From: an uncultured Flammeovirgaceae bacterium
Lineage (GTDB): Bacteria; Bacteroidota; Bacteroidia; Cytophagales; Cyclobacteriaceae
Assembly (NCBI GenBank): GCA_937884755.1
Contig: CAKZYJ010000101.1
Span: forward strand, 1-32,565
Length of the DNA stretch: 32,565 nucleotides
Direction of reading: 5' to 3'
Under the pieces are notes generated by a model that did no database searches, was not told where the DNA came from, and was given only the letters and a program-made list of their open reading frames with translations. A program made the translations under genes and the position numbers. Of the stretch, positions 32,037 to 32,565 are shown piece after piece (position 1 is the stretch's first letter; each line of letters starts with the position of its first letter).

Positions 32037-32178
32037 AGTGAGAGTTATTACTTTTTTAACGCATGGACTTAGCAATGGTTAACTACATAAGTGCCAACGG
32101 ACAAACTGAAACTTCTAATATTAGAACAGTTCTATTCTCAAGTCCGGAAAAGCCATTACGTAACGCTTATCACCCTGA

Positions 32179-32186
32179 CAAATATA
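32179..32186 (-). promoter_or_regulatory. -7 promoter box upstream of the metallophosphoesterase
   Basis: The minus strand reads TATATTTG, an exact match to TAnnTTTG, in the 202-bp gap between the antiporter stop and the phosphoesterase start. It implies a leader of about 135 nt. No well-spaced TTG is seen. Confidence 0.45.
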
Positions 32187-32238
32187 CAAACAGTAGCAAC
32201 GATGCTGTTAAAGGAGGACTGAAGATTCCGATATTTCG

Positions 32239-32565
32239 TTAATGGGAAGTAGCCTCTTTGTTTTCTACTTCCGAGGACACTTGGGGGCTACCCATCACTC
32301 CCAATCGTTTAATTAGCCGTTCTACGGTCAGCCCTTGCACAATGATGGAAAATACTACCACAATATAAGTTACGGTTAGTAAGTACTCCCGATCCATAGC
32401 ATTGGTCAGTGAGAGTGCTAACGCGATGGAAATTCCCCCTCGCAAGCCTCCCCAAGTCATAATCAGATCGGTACGGGGCACAAAGTTTAACTTGTCTTTA
32501 AAGAACGAGATAGGAGCTTTCAGTACCAGATAGCGAGAAAGTAACACAACTGGAATAGCAATTAC
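32239..32565 (-). CDS. CPA1-type Na+/H+ antiporter, C-terminal part (5' end cut by window)
   Basis: The frame is open to the window end; the GTG at 32547 is internal. The visible ~108 residues contain 'RTDLIMTWGGLRGGISIALALSL', a hallmark of the last transport helices of NhaP/NHE-type cation:proton antiporters, preceded by 'VIAIPVVLLSRYLV' and followed by a final helix 'YLLTVTYIVVVFSIIVQGLTVERLIKRLG'. A short hydrophilic tail follows, with no large C-terminal regulatory domain. It is an inner-membrane protein exchanging Na+ or K+ for H+. It lies upstream of the phosphoesterase gene on the same strand, 202 bp away, with a likely promoter between them, so probably not in one operon. Confidence 0.88.
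   Translation of the reverse strand, partial: VIAIPVVLLSRYLVLKAPISFFKDKLNFVPRTDLIMTWGGLRGGISIALALSLTNAMDREYLLTVTYIVVVFSIIVQGLTVERLIKRLGVMGSPQVSSEVENKEATSH

Overview
The window looks like a chromosomal segment of a Bacteroidota bacterium, most likely from the Cytophagales. Reasons: a run of ~800-residue MacB/FtsX-type permeases of the Bacteroidota kind ending in a conserved 'PVDSLR(N/D)E' tail; a coaX - outer-membrane protein - TPR - lptC - CNNM/CorC - ppiD gene order typical of the phylum; a RecF / DUF721 / TPR / ribH neighbourhood; lipoproteins with an acidic stretch after the lipid cysteine; and several matches to the Bacteroidota -7 promoter box TAnnTTTG. I recognise no rRNA, tRNA, CRISPR array, transposase or phage gene. 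It reads as core genome plus one paralogue array.

Layout. (1) 1-12.6 kb, plus strand: five tandem ABC-transporter permeases (the first cut by the window edge) with no ATPase gene beside them. (2) 12.6-19.0 kb, minus strand: a small predicted outer-membrane protein, a very acidic lipoprotein, a DUF721 (DciA-like) protein, a DUF2911 protein, aspartate kinase, lumazine synthase (ribH), a membrane-anchored TPR protein and pdhA. (3) 19.2-21.9 kb: recF on the plus strand converges with a sodium:proton antiporter-like gene on the minus strand. The antiporter is interrupted by one in-frame TAG, and its last ~90 bp lie antisense inside the 3' end of recF. (4) 22.1-30.3 kb, plus strand: coaX, a FadL-like outer-membrane protein, a periplasmic TPR protein, lptC, a 75-residue membrane protein, a CNNM/CorC-family protein and a PpiD/SurA-type foldase, a cluster with an envelope-biogenesis flavour. 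(5) 30.3 kb to the end, minus strand: a metallophosphoesterase fused to a membrane domain, and the C-terminal part of a CPA1-type Na+/H+ antiporter.

The most unusual signal is not a gene. In the first 17 kb, six spacers between co-directional genes (permeases 1/2, 2/3, 3/4 and 4/5, DUF721/DUF2911, and lysC/ribH) contain imperfect inverted repeats whose arms are built from degenerate heptamers in strict 7-nt phase. Each heptamer keeps a short anchor (GGT, TGA, CAAT or GC..GG, depending on the locus) and varies elsewhere, and the anchors of the two arms fall in register. Some arrays run into the stop codons of the flanking genes. They are not followed by T-tracts, so they do not look like ordinary intrinsic terminators; three clear intrinsic terminators elsewhere in the window look quite different. 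I do not recognise this as a named element family; it is the main candidate here for something undescribed.
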